The notes under the pieces: generated by a model
What the model was told of the DNA's origin: nothing
The model's database searches: none
Seen by the model: the letters and a program-made list of their open reading frames with translations, nothing else
In this document: piece after piece, positions 12,221 through 26,300 of the stretch
Numbering within the stretch: the first letter of the stretch is position 1
How the letters are laid out: each line of letters begins with the position of its first letter
Translations under genes and position numbers: made by a program
Origin: Pomphorhynchus laevis
Taxonomy: Eukaryota > Acanthocephala > Palaeacanthocephala > Echinorhynchida > Pomphorhynchidae
DNA: 64,000 nucleotides
Direction of reading: 5' to 3'
Assembly (NCBI GenBank): GCA_012934845.2
Contig: WNNJ02003235.1
Location: 29,121-93,120 of the forward strand

Positions 12221-12426
12221 TATTATAACCTTAAATAATGCTATCCACACGAGAAAAATTATTTTAAATTTTTTCAACGTTTCAGTCATACATAGTGACT
12301 CGTTTAAAGATAACAAGTACTATTTGTCATAATATTTCATAACTAATTCAATTATGTACTATTCAAATAGTCCAATAAAGCTTCTGTAAGTTTTCTCATA
12401 ACAATTTATTTGACTATTGTAAACTG
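12221..12426. other. Spacer
   Basis: A short AT-rich spacer between the CR1 LINE and the LTR-element fossil. No LTR could be recognised by eye. Confidence 0.4.
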
Positions 12427-14990
12427 ATGGAGACGTCAAACTCGTCAACTCCAAGTTTGTCGACCTCTACAAATGCAATCGCGAAGTTTCTGCAACCGGG
12501 TAAGCTGAATATTTTACCAGGCACATCTAAGTCCGTAGATGCTTGGAGACAGTGTCATTATGCTTTCGAGAAGTTTAGCTAGTACATTCACGCAATGGAA
12601 TATGACAAATCGGCTCTCATATTGACGCTGGTTTCTTCTACGCTGCTCAAGGCTATCCATTCATCATAGACTTACGGTCATGCTATAACTATCCTCCGTG
12701 ATATGTTTGATCTACCACCCGACGTTGTTTGCGTTAGATATCGTTTGAACACACATAAGCAGCTCGACTCAGAAGACACCGGCCAGTTCTTTGAAACGTT
12801 GAAACAGATGTCCACGGATCGCAACTTCTATGCTGTATCGGCTGACAATCACCGGGACCAGGCGGTCCTTGACGCATTCATTGCATGCCTCAGTTCAAAT
12901 AAGATTCGAGAACGACTACTCGAAATTTGACACGTACGTTAAGTACAGCTTACACTCAAGCCAAAGCAGTCGAGCAGGCCAAGCGTAGAGCAGTCGATAT
13001 AAATTCTGCTCACACTATTCATCCGTTTGTTGCAACGTCTTAAATTACATATCCTAACAACAATTTGAAAGATTCCTCGAAAAAAGTTCTTACAGAATAT
13101 GATGACACCGATACAATTTTATCGGCAGCCACCAAAATAAATAAAGCCTGGACATACTATTTTTGCGGTGATCAAATCAGACATCAAATCTTTCCTGCAA
13201 AGGCGGCTACGTGTTTGAAGTGCGGAATACTAAATCATTTTAATCCCGTGTGCCGATTAAATGATCTAAAGCTTTCGGCTTTGTCTTTATCTGCGACAAT
13301 ACATTCAAAGCAGCATATCCTTGTATCAATGCAAATTCAGAATCGTGAGTTGACTGCAACGATTAATACCGTCACCACGAGCAATTTCATAAACTCCAGA
13401 TGTCGCAAATATTTAAATCTCCAAACGAATCCACAGCTTAGAATGAATAAGTTAATGGCGGCGAACACTCATTGGAACATAACAAAGGGTACTGTGATCG
13501 CGAATATACCTTATAGTGGCCGTACATACTCGAATACCCTTTTTTATGTGTTATACGCACTGTGTGTTCAATGCATACTAGGTCAAAACTTTGTGTAATC
13601 TTTTTGTTATTGATCCCCGAAGTGCCTACCATCAAATTCCAATGCGAGAATAAAAAACTGTTTACAGCTTTCGAAGCTTATGGGAAATTATATGAATTTC
13701 TGTGCATTCCACTTGGTCTTACCAACGCCGTGGCTGCGTTCCAACGAACAATTGATCAGATTATCAAACACGATAGGCTCTTTGATACCTACAGCCACGT
13801 AGACGACGTGATTAGCTGTGGACGTACACCTATTGATTGAAACTTGCAAAAATTTCTACAGATCGTTGACAAGTACATGCTGACTCTAAATCGATCAAAG
13901 TCGATTTTTAGTTCCAGAAAATTCTCGTATTGGGTTTCGAAATTTCTAACGACATTAAACGTCCAAACCCGACTAAAGTGAACTGCTTAGCAAGATTGAC
14001 TTTTCCGAACTATTTCAAATCACTACGAAGGATAGTTCTTCCATTATTCCACATAGGCTAAAAAATATTTTCGGAGAAGATCAAAGTCTTGTCATCGGTC
14101 AACAGCTTTCCTTTAATTAACAATGCAAAATCTGTATTGTCATCCCTAAACGGCAAAATACTCAATGTTTCACTAGCCTGCATAGATTTCATAGTTTAAT
14201 TTCGAGATCACATATCGTCTAGGAATGTACAATAGCGCTGCGGACTGCCTATCCTAAGATATTCCGATCGCTTGCTAAAGGCCAATCATCACAACAAACT
14301 TCAGGATATTCACCGAGAACTTTCTCATCTGGGGTTTTCCGACGAATTCTTGCGTTTTCCCTTTGCCTTCGAATGTTAGGATCAATCTTCGAATTCGGTG
14401 ATTCAATGTTTGGATTCAATATTTGCTGTATTTGTAATGCTTAAATTCGTCTATATCGACAGGTGATCTGCCTTCATGTCTACGGATTTCAACAGTTACA
14501 AGTATGATCGTGGGATTTATGTCAAACATTCAACCGCATACAATACACGCGGAAATTGGTAAGTTGAGTAAATGAACTGTGAGATTTGGAAAATTTTCAG
14601 ACTCAGTTGCTGTGATCCATCTTTAGATGTATCTAATTTGGAAAAGTTCTAGTCGTCGGTACTAAATTCACTTCGTTCCTTAGCATGTTCTTCCACAAAT
14701 TGTACTCCGCATGAATGCATATTTCATATACACGTAAGTATCGTCACATTGATAGTATCAAGTGTCTCCGACCTAATACACAGGTATATGTCCGAAATTT
14801 TTCTCGTCAGAATAAGCCTGATCCCTTAGTGAGAGAAGCGACCCTATAAACAGTCGGTTCAAATTATTCAAGTATCGTTAATCGAAATAATCGATCGTTC
14901 ACGTTTAACAATCGACATTTGGCGAAGTATCCTTATCCTATAGAATACAATCCAAATGAGGTTATCACTATTGTTCAAGATTGCACATGT
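12427..14990 (+). mobile_element. Ty3/gypsy-type LTR retrotransposon fossil
   Basis: Recognisable parts in order are a gag-like region (about 12.43-13.0 kb), a short region before the polymerase (13.07-13.6 kb), an RT segment (about 13.6-13.84 kb, with the 'YEFLCIPLGLTNA' box) and an integrase C-terminal-like stretch near 14.78-14.96 kb. The element is clearly broken many times and old. No flanking LTRs are visible by eye, so the ends are approximate. Family placement rests on the RT box. Confidence 0.65.
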
Positions 14991-15174
14991 CAGAAGGAAC
15001 AATCGAATTGCAGCTCAAATGCGCTGCCATTTGACAGTCATGAAGATCCAAGCTGACATGCCAGATTAGTAATTGGTAATAAACTTTTGTATTTCTTCGA
15101 GAAAGAAAACTGACGCTAAGCTAACGTTATAAGGCTGGAAGGTGTATATATTTTGACGTTGCTTCTATTATCAT

Positions 15175-15410
15175 TTAGGCGCGATGCAATTTGATAGAAG
15201 AATTGTTGAGATGTGGAACAACCTTGATGCAGACACCGTTGGATGCAGTTCACTTAGTGCTTTTAAAAGAAGACTACGAATGGATCAAGCAATGTTTCGT
15301 GTTACATTTCCTTATTTTAAAAACTAATTAATTTATTTACGAACTTATTGTGAGCCAGCTATTTGAGCTAATGCTCGTATGTTGTTGAATGTATAATAAT
15401 AATAATAATT
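15175..15410 (+). mobile_element. CR1-like LINE 3' end
   Basis: A short open stretch from about 15181 (QFDRRIVEMWNNLDADTV, then SSLSAFKRRLRM) matches the extreme C-terminus of CR1-type ORF2 (xFFxRxVxxWNxLPxxVVxAxSxxxFKxxL). It ends at a stop after 'FPYFKN' and is followed by an (AAT)n tail at about 15395-15410, the usual 3' end of such elements. Only the last ~200 bp of the element are present. Confidence 0.75.
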
Positions 15411-17157
15411 TACAGCATACGTTTATTATATGAAATGTTCATTAAATATGTATTAATAATATCTGAATTGTTGTATTTATTATCTAAATGTTGATATTTG
15501 GTATCACCATTTGGTATAGTGGTATCTAAATGTGATATATAAATGGTAATATAGCGATTCTACGCAATATCAACTCATATCAAAAAATTCAAACTAAAAA
15601 TAATGTTGTTCATTTGTTGTTACTGAATATTCTGGTGATGTTTCATTCAATCCAGTAATGATGAACTTGTATATTTGAATGTTGCATATTTAATTCAATT
15701 TAAAAATAATACATTCACTACGAGATATGAATAACTCATTCTATGCGATTATGTAATATGAACATTTAAATGCTCCTATGCATTACCAAAATGAGATATA
15801 TTAAAAGCCGTTTAACACGTTAGCAAAATGTTTAGATTTATGTTTCAAAGGGGATAAAGATACGATAATTCTATTAATTTTATTCCTCCTTTTCTTTGCT
15901 CTTTCTTCGTATCCTCTTCCTCTCTTTCCTATATCGTGTTTTTTGAAGAACATAAGATTATAAGAAATATTATTCACATTAGATCATAAACATCTTTTTA
16001 GCTTATGCTGACGGCAAACGAAATATCAAGTACCATTAACCCTAAAGTAGTATATATTTTTTAATTAAAGAAAAGTTAAAAAGCAAACTTTATAAGTTCT
16101 AAATAACCTTATAATATAATAACCTTACATAATATTTAATATAAAAATGTTAATTTATAATTTAATTTTATGTAGATTTTCGTGTTACCATTTTCACAAG
16201 AAGGCTGTACTTGGACAAATCTGAAAGTTAAAGTAGATCATATAGATTAGATGATCAGAACGTTATTTAAATATAACGTTGTATCTTAATTGTTCCCAGC
16301 AATTTTATACTTAGTATCAATACTGTGCATGTTTTCTTTTATCGTCACGGATTTCCTCCGATCGGATAAGGTTTTTTATGAGTCATAATTCGATAAATCA
16401 AATCATCTAACTGAGTCTATGTATTTAATATAATTATAAAATAAACAAAACATAATAATGCTAAATCAAAATTTAATAATTAAATAATAAAATAAATAAT
16501 TGTTATAAGATTTTTTATAATTTATATCAAGTTAAAATGAAAAATTGAAATTTAAAAAGTCATTTTTATGAATTGACTAATAAATAATAGACGATGTATC
16601 AAAATAAGGATTAGATGTCATCAGCTGGAACTGCTCTATTCTCAGGTTTCGGCCCCTAATTCCTCGACTCAACATAGCAGCGGGGCCAAATAAGTATCTA
16701 TGTTACACCTTGATATATCTAAGTTATCTTACAAGGAAAATCGACAATAGAACTGGGGACTTTCACTCCTTCAGGTGCTGGGGCTTTTTGGATTAATAGA
16801 CTGTTGAAGCGTATTCGTTTTCAAGAATTGATCACGTGTTAAACTAAGGCGATTGAATTATGCGAATAATATAAACAGATTCGTCAGAGATTGATATGAA
16901 TGTATGGCGGATCCTGTTTGCTTCAATGGACTCGGCATCGCTCGCTTTTTTCGATATAAAGAAAATCTGATACTTGAAATCTGAAAAGTTAAAGAGCTTG
17001 ATGTATGCACATAATTCGGCGATGCTTTCATTAACGTTTAATATTTTATAAACACTGGAGAATAAATAGGATACTTACCGAAGTAGAAAGTATAATATTT
17101 CATTATCAACAAACTTCACTGCTTTGTTTTAGATATAATTTTTAATTATATTTTTAG
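15411..17157. other. AT-rich region 5' of the SPS gene, with a GC-rich pocket
   Basis: Mostly AT-rich with no supported exon. One pocket at about 16615-16840 is much less AT-rich and contains GGCCCC/GGGGCC inverted hexamers about 28 nt apart. It also has a short (-) open stretch (NSLLIQKAPAPEGVKVPSS). This could be a promoter or 5' exon of a neighbouring gene; I cannot assign it. A 5' non-coding exon of SPS could also lie here. Confidence 0.35.
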
Positions 17158-17317
17158 ATGCAGGATGCAGAGTCTACTCTTCCAGCAGATTTCCTTCTAA
17201 CTAGTTATTCCGATCTAAAGGGATGAGGGTGTAAGGTCCCCCGTGATATTCTTTCACGTGTAATGGGGGACCTAGGGGCACGTTCTGGCGACAGTGCTGG
17301 TGATGTGCCTTTTGATG
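17158..17317 (+). CDS. SPS exon 1 (first recognised) with TGA at the active site
   Basis: Encodes MQDAESTLPADFLLTSYSDL, then KG-TGA-GCKVPRDIL and so on to 'DVPFD'. TGA is at 17224-17226. The exon ends in phase 1 before 'gtattt'. Alignment to human SPS1 (FRLTRFTELKGTGCKVP) puts the TGA on the variable catalytic residue (Thr in SPS1, Sec or Cys in SPS2). The next intron is only 53 bp. Confidence 0.9.
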
Positions 17318-20300
17318 GTATTTTACTATTTGTCAATTTAAATTTCTGATAACTTTTTATTCTAACTTAGGTTTTGGGCTTGATTATTGTATGATACCTT
17401 TTAGACAAAATAATGATTTTTCTCTTATTCAAAGTACCGACTTTTTTTATCCTCTAATTGAAGATCCGTTCAAAATGGTAATTGCTTAATTCATGAATTT
17501 AAAATAAATTTTTCTATTTTTGAACATGTTTCTTCATGAATTTTTTCATAAACTTTGCTTATGAATTTAAACCTTTTTATACAAACGTTCGAACTTGTTT
17601 CCATTTAGTAGGAAATTTATATCAAGTAATCTGAGAATGTAAACTATTATCTATTATCACTAGCCTTTTAAAGATAAAAATATGAGCGTTTTATAAATTT
17701 AATAAAATTGTTAAACGTTTTTCTAAAAGACCATGATGATTCTAATAAATTGTTCAGATGATTTATATAAAATTTACATTTAGGTTAATATGTATATTTA
17801 GTCTTTTTGCCAACTTGAGTAGGGCCCGTTCCTCTACACACGATTAGTCCCCAATTATCTAAATTAGGGACTAATCCCCAAAATCTAAATTTTTGGGATT
17901 AGTCCTTAAAATCTAAAGTCCCCGATGAGATTCATCCACTAAATGAATCTAAATTTATAAATTCATTTTAGATTCATTCACTAAATGAATCTAAAATATT
18001 AGATAAAATATTAGATTAAAATATTATTTTAGAATAATATTAAAATAATTTTTATTTAAATAATAACATTTCATTACCCCTTAAGTATTTAATATTTTTG
18101 TAAGTACGATTTTATATATTTATTATATTTATTATTTATCGTAAAATTGCTATTTACACGACATCTAAGTAATAAATTTAATATATATAATTATACAATA
18201 AATTATATGTACATTTAATAAATTATTTTAATTCGTATTCACATGTAAAAATTATCAAATATTTTAATATATTAATAAATTAATTAATGCATAATTTATG
18301 TTATTGTAAATCGTCGTTTCTTGGTAATTTCAAATTGCGAGTTAACATGATATTTCAAGAGCTAAATACTCGCGGTTTGCTTGCATTTGATTATCCCGTA
18401 GTGTTTAATTAAATCTCAAATTAGTTTGGGCTATTTTTATCTACAAGCATGTCATGACTTTCCAATGAATGAATTAAATAAAAATCGATATACTTTCTTT
18501 GCTGAATAAGCGAATGAAATTGGCATATTTTGTTGTCCTTATCATTTAGGGCAAAATTGCTTGTGCAAATGTTCTCAGCGATGTATATGCAAGTGGATTG
18601 ACAACGCTTATAAGCATTCAGATGATACTAAGCACGTGCACACGTATAGAGGATGAAAACATTAGAAATGAAGTTGTTCGACTTTTAATTGCCGGCTTTG
18701 ACGAAACTGCTACGGAAGCTGGACTTCATGTTGGCCATCTTTTTCTTGGACCAAATCCGTGGATCATTGTGGGTGGCGTAGCTACAGCAATACACGGGCC
18801 ACTAGATTCCGTAATGACCAATGATAATGCAAGTATCGGGGACGTGCTTATACTAACTAAACCTCTTGGTACTCAGGTATTTGTTACTTGACAGTGTTTT
18901 TGTTACGAGCAAAATTTTCTAGTAATTGACTTATCTTTTTTAGTATCTTGCAATTCCTTGGCATACTGTAAATTCATTAGTTTGTAATGTTTTCGATATA
19001 TAAACATCTGAAATTATCTGACTTATCTGCAGCCAATTGACGATTGGCAAAATAATTAATCATCAGGCATTTATCAAAATTATATATTTTAAAGATTATC
19101 AATTTCCTTTCTGAGTCAGAATGAAAATTGATAATTCAAAAGAAATTGACTCCTTTCTAAGTCAGTCTTATTTACTCAGATAATTGAATTTCTATAAGTG
19201 TAATAAATACTCGCATGTGAGACTGCAAAAACGGCAGATGAAATAAAGTTTGCGCTCATGAATTGCCTTGTTGCTTGATAAAATGTTATGCAGTGAATGG
19301 AGGAACACGTATAATCAATGGTTTTTTTTATGGCAACATGACTTCCTCAAGTATGAAAATTTCGTTTCATGTGTGTTTTGAATATATGTATCTACATTAT
19401 TAAGCTTTCGATGACAGTCATTTATTTAAAGTTTATATATTTGAAAATGCAATATAAAAAATAAATATCTAAAAAATATCTTTCAGATATTTTTTAAATA
19501 TCTGAAATTATGAAAATGTAAATGTCGGGTCAAAGCAACATAAGTATTAAATCAAGTAGCTTATTATCTTCGACAGTAAGCTCTATTTGCTATATCAAAG
19601 CTCTTTATAAATGTGCCAACGCCTTCAAGTTATAATCACCTTATAATCTCCGCGGATTTTCATGTAAGGACAATGCTCATGCAATAAACTGCATATCACA
19701 CATGATTTATTTTCATTGCACCACACAGTTTATATATATGGCCCACTCCTTTCTGTAGTGCTAAAACATTTTCTACAAATATAGCAAATATCTACCCTAT
19801 GTAAAGATTATATATTAATAAACATTATTTATTAAATTTATTATATACTTTATATTTATTTTATTTCGCTATTTTAAATTACTTGAATATATTTATTTTC
19901 AATTTATTTATTTATCCATTTATTTAGCTATTTATCTATTTATTTATTTTCAATTTATTTATTCACAATTTTAATTGTGAATAAATAAATACTAAAATTT
20001 ATTTATTTTTATGTAAATATGTAAAAAGAGAAAGTAAGAGATATATTTTTTACAATTTTTGTTAATACAGGCCCCTTTTCGCTATTTTAAATTACTTGAA
20101 TTTATTTATTTTCAATTTATTTATTTATTTATCCATTTATTTAGCTATTTATCTATTTATTAATCAATTTATTTATTTATCAATTTATTTATTCACAATT
20201 TTAATTGTGAATAAATAAATACTAGAATTTATTTATTTATATGTAAATATGTAAAAAGAGAAAGTAAGAGACATTTTCTACAATTTTTGTTAATACAGGC

Positions 20301-23300
20301 CCCTTTTCGCTATTTTAAATTACTTAAATTTATTTATTTTCAATTTATTTATTTATCCATTTATTTAGCTTTTTATCTATTTATTAATCAATTTATTTAT
20401 TTATCAATTTATTTATTCACAATTTTAATTGTGAATAAATAAATACTAGAATTTATTTATTTTTATGTAAATATGTAAAAAGAGAAAGTAAGAGACATTT
20501 TCTACAATTTTTGTTAATACAGGCCCCTTTTCGCTATTTTAAATTACTTGAATTTATTTATTTTCAATTTATTTATTTATTTATCCATTTATTTAGCTTT
20601 TTATCTATTTATTAATCAATTTATTTATTTTCAATTTATTTATTCACAATTTTAATTGTGAATAAATAAATACTAGAATTTATTTATTTTTATGTAAATA
20701 TGTAAAAAGAGAAAGTAAGAGACATTTTCTACAATTTTTGTTAATACAGGCCCCTTTTCGCTATTTTAAATTACTTGACTTTATTTATTTTCAATTTATT
20801 TATTTTGTTATTCATTTATTTAGCTTTTTATCTATTTATTAATCAATTTATTTATTTATCAATTTATTTATTCACAATTTTAATTGTGAATAAATAAATA
20901 CTAGAATTTATTTATTTTTATGTAAATATGTAAAAAGAGAAAATAAGAGACATTTTCTACAATTTTTGTTAATACAGGCTTATTTTCAAATATTTATTAT
21001 ATATTTTATATTTATTTTATTAATTTCGCTATTTTAAATTTATCATTACTTGAATTTCTTTTTATGTTTAATTTATTATATTTATGTAAAAATTTATATA
21101 GAAAGTAAGGGACATATTTTGTAAATCAATATTAACATAAGAGAAAGTAACGGGATATTCTATTTTTAAATAAAACATTTAATTATTTTCAAACTTAAAA
21201 TAACTGATTTTGATTCATTATTAAATTTTGACTAGTTTAAGTGTCACTTAAATCTTGGAGCAGGATCAACAAATACGATTTTATTTTCATATTTCGCTAT
21301 ATGCTGCAAGCATCATTAGTAAAACAAGGTACAATTTTTACATTGTTCTTCCGTTTATTAGCAACAACTATCGAAATATAAAAATGAATTCTTAGTTGTT
21401 GATTCTTCTCTAAAATATTTAAAATTATAAAAGTCATAATCCCTTTTCTGAAATAGATACCTAGTTTTCTTATCTTGACTTATTGCTTGAGTTAAAGTAA
21501 CATTTGTTTTGTTTGTATTAATAGTTTATTATTGCCAATATCACCACTTTCTTTTAAGAAGAAAGAAGATTTATTAAACATAGAAGGTTTATTTAGAAGA
21601 TTTATTTATATAGAAGATTTTTATTAACTTAATACTTAATAACAACACATCGATAATCCGTTTTTTTTATAATTCGCAGGTCGCAGCTAACTTGCATCAA
21701 TGGATGGTAAATGACGATGAGAGATGGAAGAGCCTTAAATTGTATCTTGACAAAGACGATGTTAGCAAGGCATACGAACGAGCTATTAGCTCAATGATGA
21801 GGCTTAACAAGAGTGGTAAAACACTTTTATTCTCATTTAACTTAATCTCAATTCATTTATCACCTCTTATTCACGTATTATAATTTAAATTTACTTTTAT
21901 CAACATGGCAAACTTACGTATGATATGTTGATTTAAAATAATATAGGTAATATTATTTTTAATATTATATTATTATAATAATATAATATTTGTAATTATA
22001 TTATTTATTAAATTTTGTCTTAATCCTTTACATTAAAATCTGATCTTCTCTAATTTGCTTTGTTAACTAGAATTCTCTGCATCTCTATCTTATTATACAA
22101 TTTCCAAAATGTGTGCACTAAATTTGTAATCTAATAGCTCTGTAAGAACAACAAAATTTTAAATTAAAGTTATTTTTACTAAAACCCATATATCAATAAT
22201 ATTGTTCACCTAATTAACACACGTTCTTATTCTTCCGCCTTTGTTCCGCTTTGAGGTGGGGTCGGCTATGTGTGATTTAGCCCTCCATTTTGCTATTTTT
22301 TTGAGCCTGGTATGGATAAAGTTTAAATGTTATCAGATTCGTATGAAGGCCATCAAACCATCTATGTTTGGGTCGATCTCTTGAACGTTTGCCGCTGATC
22401 TCGTATTTTAAGACGGTCTTTGCAAGAGAGCAATTTTCGTTTCGCAACACGTGGCCGTATCACCAGAGTCCGGCATTTTGCATTTTGCTCACGGTTGGGG
22501 TGACCCCGTATCTTTGGATGATATCCATATTTCTTACGTGGTCACATCGCGTTATCCCGCTTATATATCGCAGTATATTAGTCTCCATGATCGCTAGGCG
22601 TCGTTCCGCTGCCTTAGTAATAGGTCAACACTCTGTGAAGTACATGTCCACAGGGCGGATGATTGAGCGCTAGATCTCTGACTTTAGATGGTAACATTCG
22701 ACGGTCACATAAAACGCATGTCATTGTTCACCATTTTGTACGCCCTGAGTTTATTCGTGCCGCGATTTCATGAGTCAGGTCGCCACTTCCCGAAAGTATG
22801 ATTCCGAGATACTTAAAATTCTCCGTACGTCTCAAATCATTGCCGCTCCTTGACATACCCACTTTCCTGTGGGTATGTTGTTAGGTATTCGGTCTTGTCT
22901 AGATTAAGCCGTAGTTAGATTTATGTGAGTCAGATATTCCAGACTTTAATTGATTTCTCCAGATAATTTTTGTTGTTCGACTCTAGCCATACATCGTCTG
23001 CGTATAGAATTGTGTGATAAATCGGTTTTTGGATATTACATGTTATAGCGTCCATAGCTGTGATGAATAAGGCCGGTGAAAGAGCGCTTCCCTATGAACG
23101 CCCACTTAAATGTGTGTTACCTAAATGGCTGTGACATTCCAGCTGCACTTAAAACCTGGATTTCGGCGTATTGGTAGAGTAACATCACCTATCAGATTAG
23201 ATGCTTCGAAACTTGATGCTGTTGCAGTGCATACCATATTAATTCATGTGGGACACGGTCGAAAGCTTTCTTCAAGTCCAAGAATGCAACGTGTCGTGTG

Positions 23301-26300
23301 TGATTTTTCTTAAGGAGCTTTACGAATGTAAGTTGTGCTGCGTGGGTAGCGTCAGTAGTGCCACAATTTTTGACGAATCCTGTTTGGTTTCCGGAGATAT
23401 CAACAATGCCACGGATACGCTTGTCTATTATACGCTCAATCATTTAAATAGTTTGCGATATCAATCGAATTGAGCGTTAACAGGAGCAGTCAGCTGGATT
23501 CTCCTTCTTTTTCCATATCGGCATGTTGATACTGATTTACCAACCGCTCGGTATCCTATGCTCATCAATGATCTTGTTGAAGCAGCTGGTTAGCCAGAAG
23601 ACCGATTTTCAGCTGTTTTTCTTCTAGAGCTCAATCGCAATGTCGTCTAGGTCTGTGGCTTTATTTGTCATCATACGCTTTAATGCTTCCTTCATCTCGT
23701 CCTTACTTATTTGAGGTAATGGACCGGACGTTACTGCAACTTCTGGGATGGGGGATGCGGAAACTCTTTAATTGAGATTTCTTCAAAATGATCACGCCAT
23801 ATTTATCGAACTTTCTGTCGATCGATTAATAGATTACTGTTCCTTCCATTGATGCAGTAAAACCTTTCGATATCTTGTGTGTTTTGATGCCTTCGCTTTA
23901 GAAGCCGAAATAGATCTCGCTTACCATCGCGAGTATTGCGTCTTTTTTGAACATTATCATAGTGATAATATAGGTATGAAAAGTAACCGAATTTTAGACC
24001 AACGTATCATTATGTGGCCATCCTTTATAAGGATGATCTATCACCCAATAAAATTTGCATTGTGCGCATATCATAATTGTGTTGTTAGTATATCTTTATG
24101 TAAATATCTTTACGTATCATTTACGTTATCTCAGTAATTCATTTTCGCAAGACGAGTCTTAATCAATCGTACAAGGATTTACAAGTATGCATTGTAACGC
24201 TGTACAAACATTGGCTACATTCGCACGAGTAACTTTTCGGTTAAAAGCATTTTCAACATCAGCCGTCAATGCAATAATTAAATTATTATATCGCAATATT
24301 ACAATTATATTATAACCAGACAATATTAGTATATCATAATTGTGATATTGCTGTGTTATTATTGCAGTATAAAATAATACATTTAACGGAATGAGTAAAA
24401 TGTTTATCAATAAATATTTAATTATTTTATAAAATATTAATTCATGTTTCTATATTGTATATTTAATATATTTTAATTTATAATTAAAATATATATTTAA
24501 ATAATATTTTATTTAAATATATAATTTATAATTTATTTTTGACTTCTTGGAATTTTTTGTTATAGCTGCCTCACTGATGCTAAAGTACAAAGCGACAGCA
24601 GCCACAGACGTTACGGGATTTGGGCTCATTGGGCATGCCGATAATTTGATAAAGAGACAGAAAAATCGCGGTATTCAGTTTAGCATACGAGTACTTCCGA
24701 TAATTCAATGTATGCAACTTGTCAACAATATGATGAAGAATATGTTTAAATTATTGGAAGGAAAATCAGCTGAGACCTCGGGTAATGTGTTGTTAACAAA
24801 TATCATATTTGATGTCTCGTAATTTCGGAAATGTTATTATTTTAGTATAAAGTTACTAAATCTAATTTCCACTATGATTTAAAACAGTTCTCTATCTGTA
24901 CTGCTTTTGTCCACTTTTGCCTTAAAAATTTTGTTGATTTAAACTTTAATGTTTAGCGCTATAACTTAAATAGATCGATTAAAAAAATATTAATCGCTCA
25001 TATTAAATTAAATAAAGATTTTTATTAAATAAATAATTAATCATGTTTTATTTCCAATATTTATAATTCATAATTGATTAATCTATTTAATAGATTATTT
25101 ATTATTTATTAATTATTATCTATTTAATAGAGATTATTTGTATAATCTCTATTATAGCAGCTTTATAAATTTTTATTATTCAAAACATCGCGTAAATAGT
25201 AGATTTTTCAATTTATTCACGTGTTGAAAATATGAATGAAATTTTGAAACGAATGAAATAAAAGAAAGGAATAAGCGTGTAATTTCTGTGTGGTTTTGAT
25301 TTAGTTTATAGACATGTTTAGATATCTCGGGGATATCAATCACAAATTACCAGCCCTATTGTGCACTTTTGCTTTGTATTTCAGTGTATTGTAAATCGTT
25401 TTCAATTATAAAGTATTCCAAAATATTTATTTGCGCGGTGTTGTTGCATACAGATTTGGAGTACTACCTCTCTTTTTTTGAATCTCATATCGTATTTTGA
25501 TTAATATACAATAATTATTTTTTAATAATTATAATATATTATTCTAATTATTTATTATCTTTTTCCTCAGCTTATCTCTCACAGAGAGGTCGCTGCTACC
25601 AACAACTTCTTCCACAACGAACGATGTTGGGCCATATCGTGTCCTTTATCGGTCGCTATTCCCAGGCATTCATGTCCTCCTTGACACAATCTTTCCAGCG
25701 TTTCTTTGGCCTTTCTCGACGTTATTTCCCTTCGATCTTAACTTTTTCAGCGCTCATTATCCAGTGATCATCCTATCTTCTTTCTACATATTCGAACCAT
25801 CGTAGTCTTTTTCGGACGATAACGCCTCGTATTGATAACACTTGGAACATCATCCGGATATCAATGTTGCGGACTTTGTTCGTCTTTGCGATACCAACAG
25901 ACCATCTGAGCATTCTTATCTCATTCACTGCTAACCTGTGTATATCTGCTTTTATTGCCCAGGTTAGCTGCATAAATCTTGGCTGGTCGAACAACAGTAT
26001 CGTATATGCGTCCTTTCAACTTTGTTGCTACTCGCTTATCGCATAGGATGCCCGAGGTTTTACGCCAATTTCTTCAAGCACTTTGTACCCTCAGTTCAAT
26101 CTCTGGCGCTAATGAACTCGACATATTCGTCATGCTGCCCAGTATACGATATTGTCTCTTTTTTCTATTTCGACTTATTGGAATGTCAATCTTTCTGGAC
26201 CCAAATACAAGATTTTGGTCCTGTTAATTTTCAAGTTGTTGCTCTCCAGTCTCTGACACCAACTTTCTAGCTATTTTCCAGTGTATCTAAGTTCTCAGCC

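Noticed and set aside
23877-24410. Open frames of 83-86 codons in SPS intron 4
   Set aside because: Their composition follows AT-rich DNA, with no splice logic with neighbours and no family resemblance.
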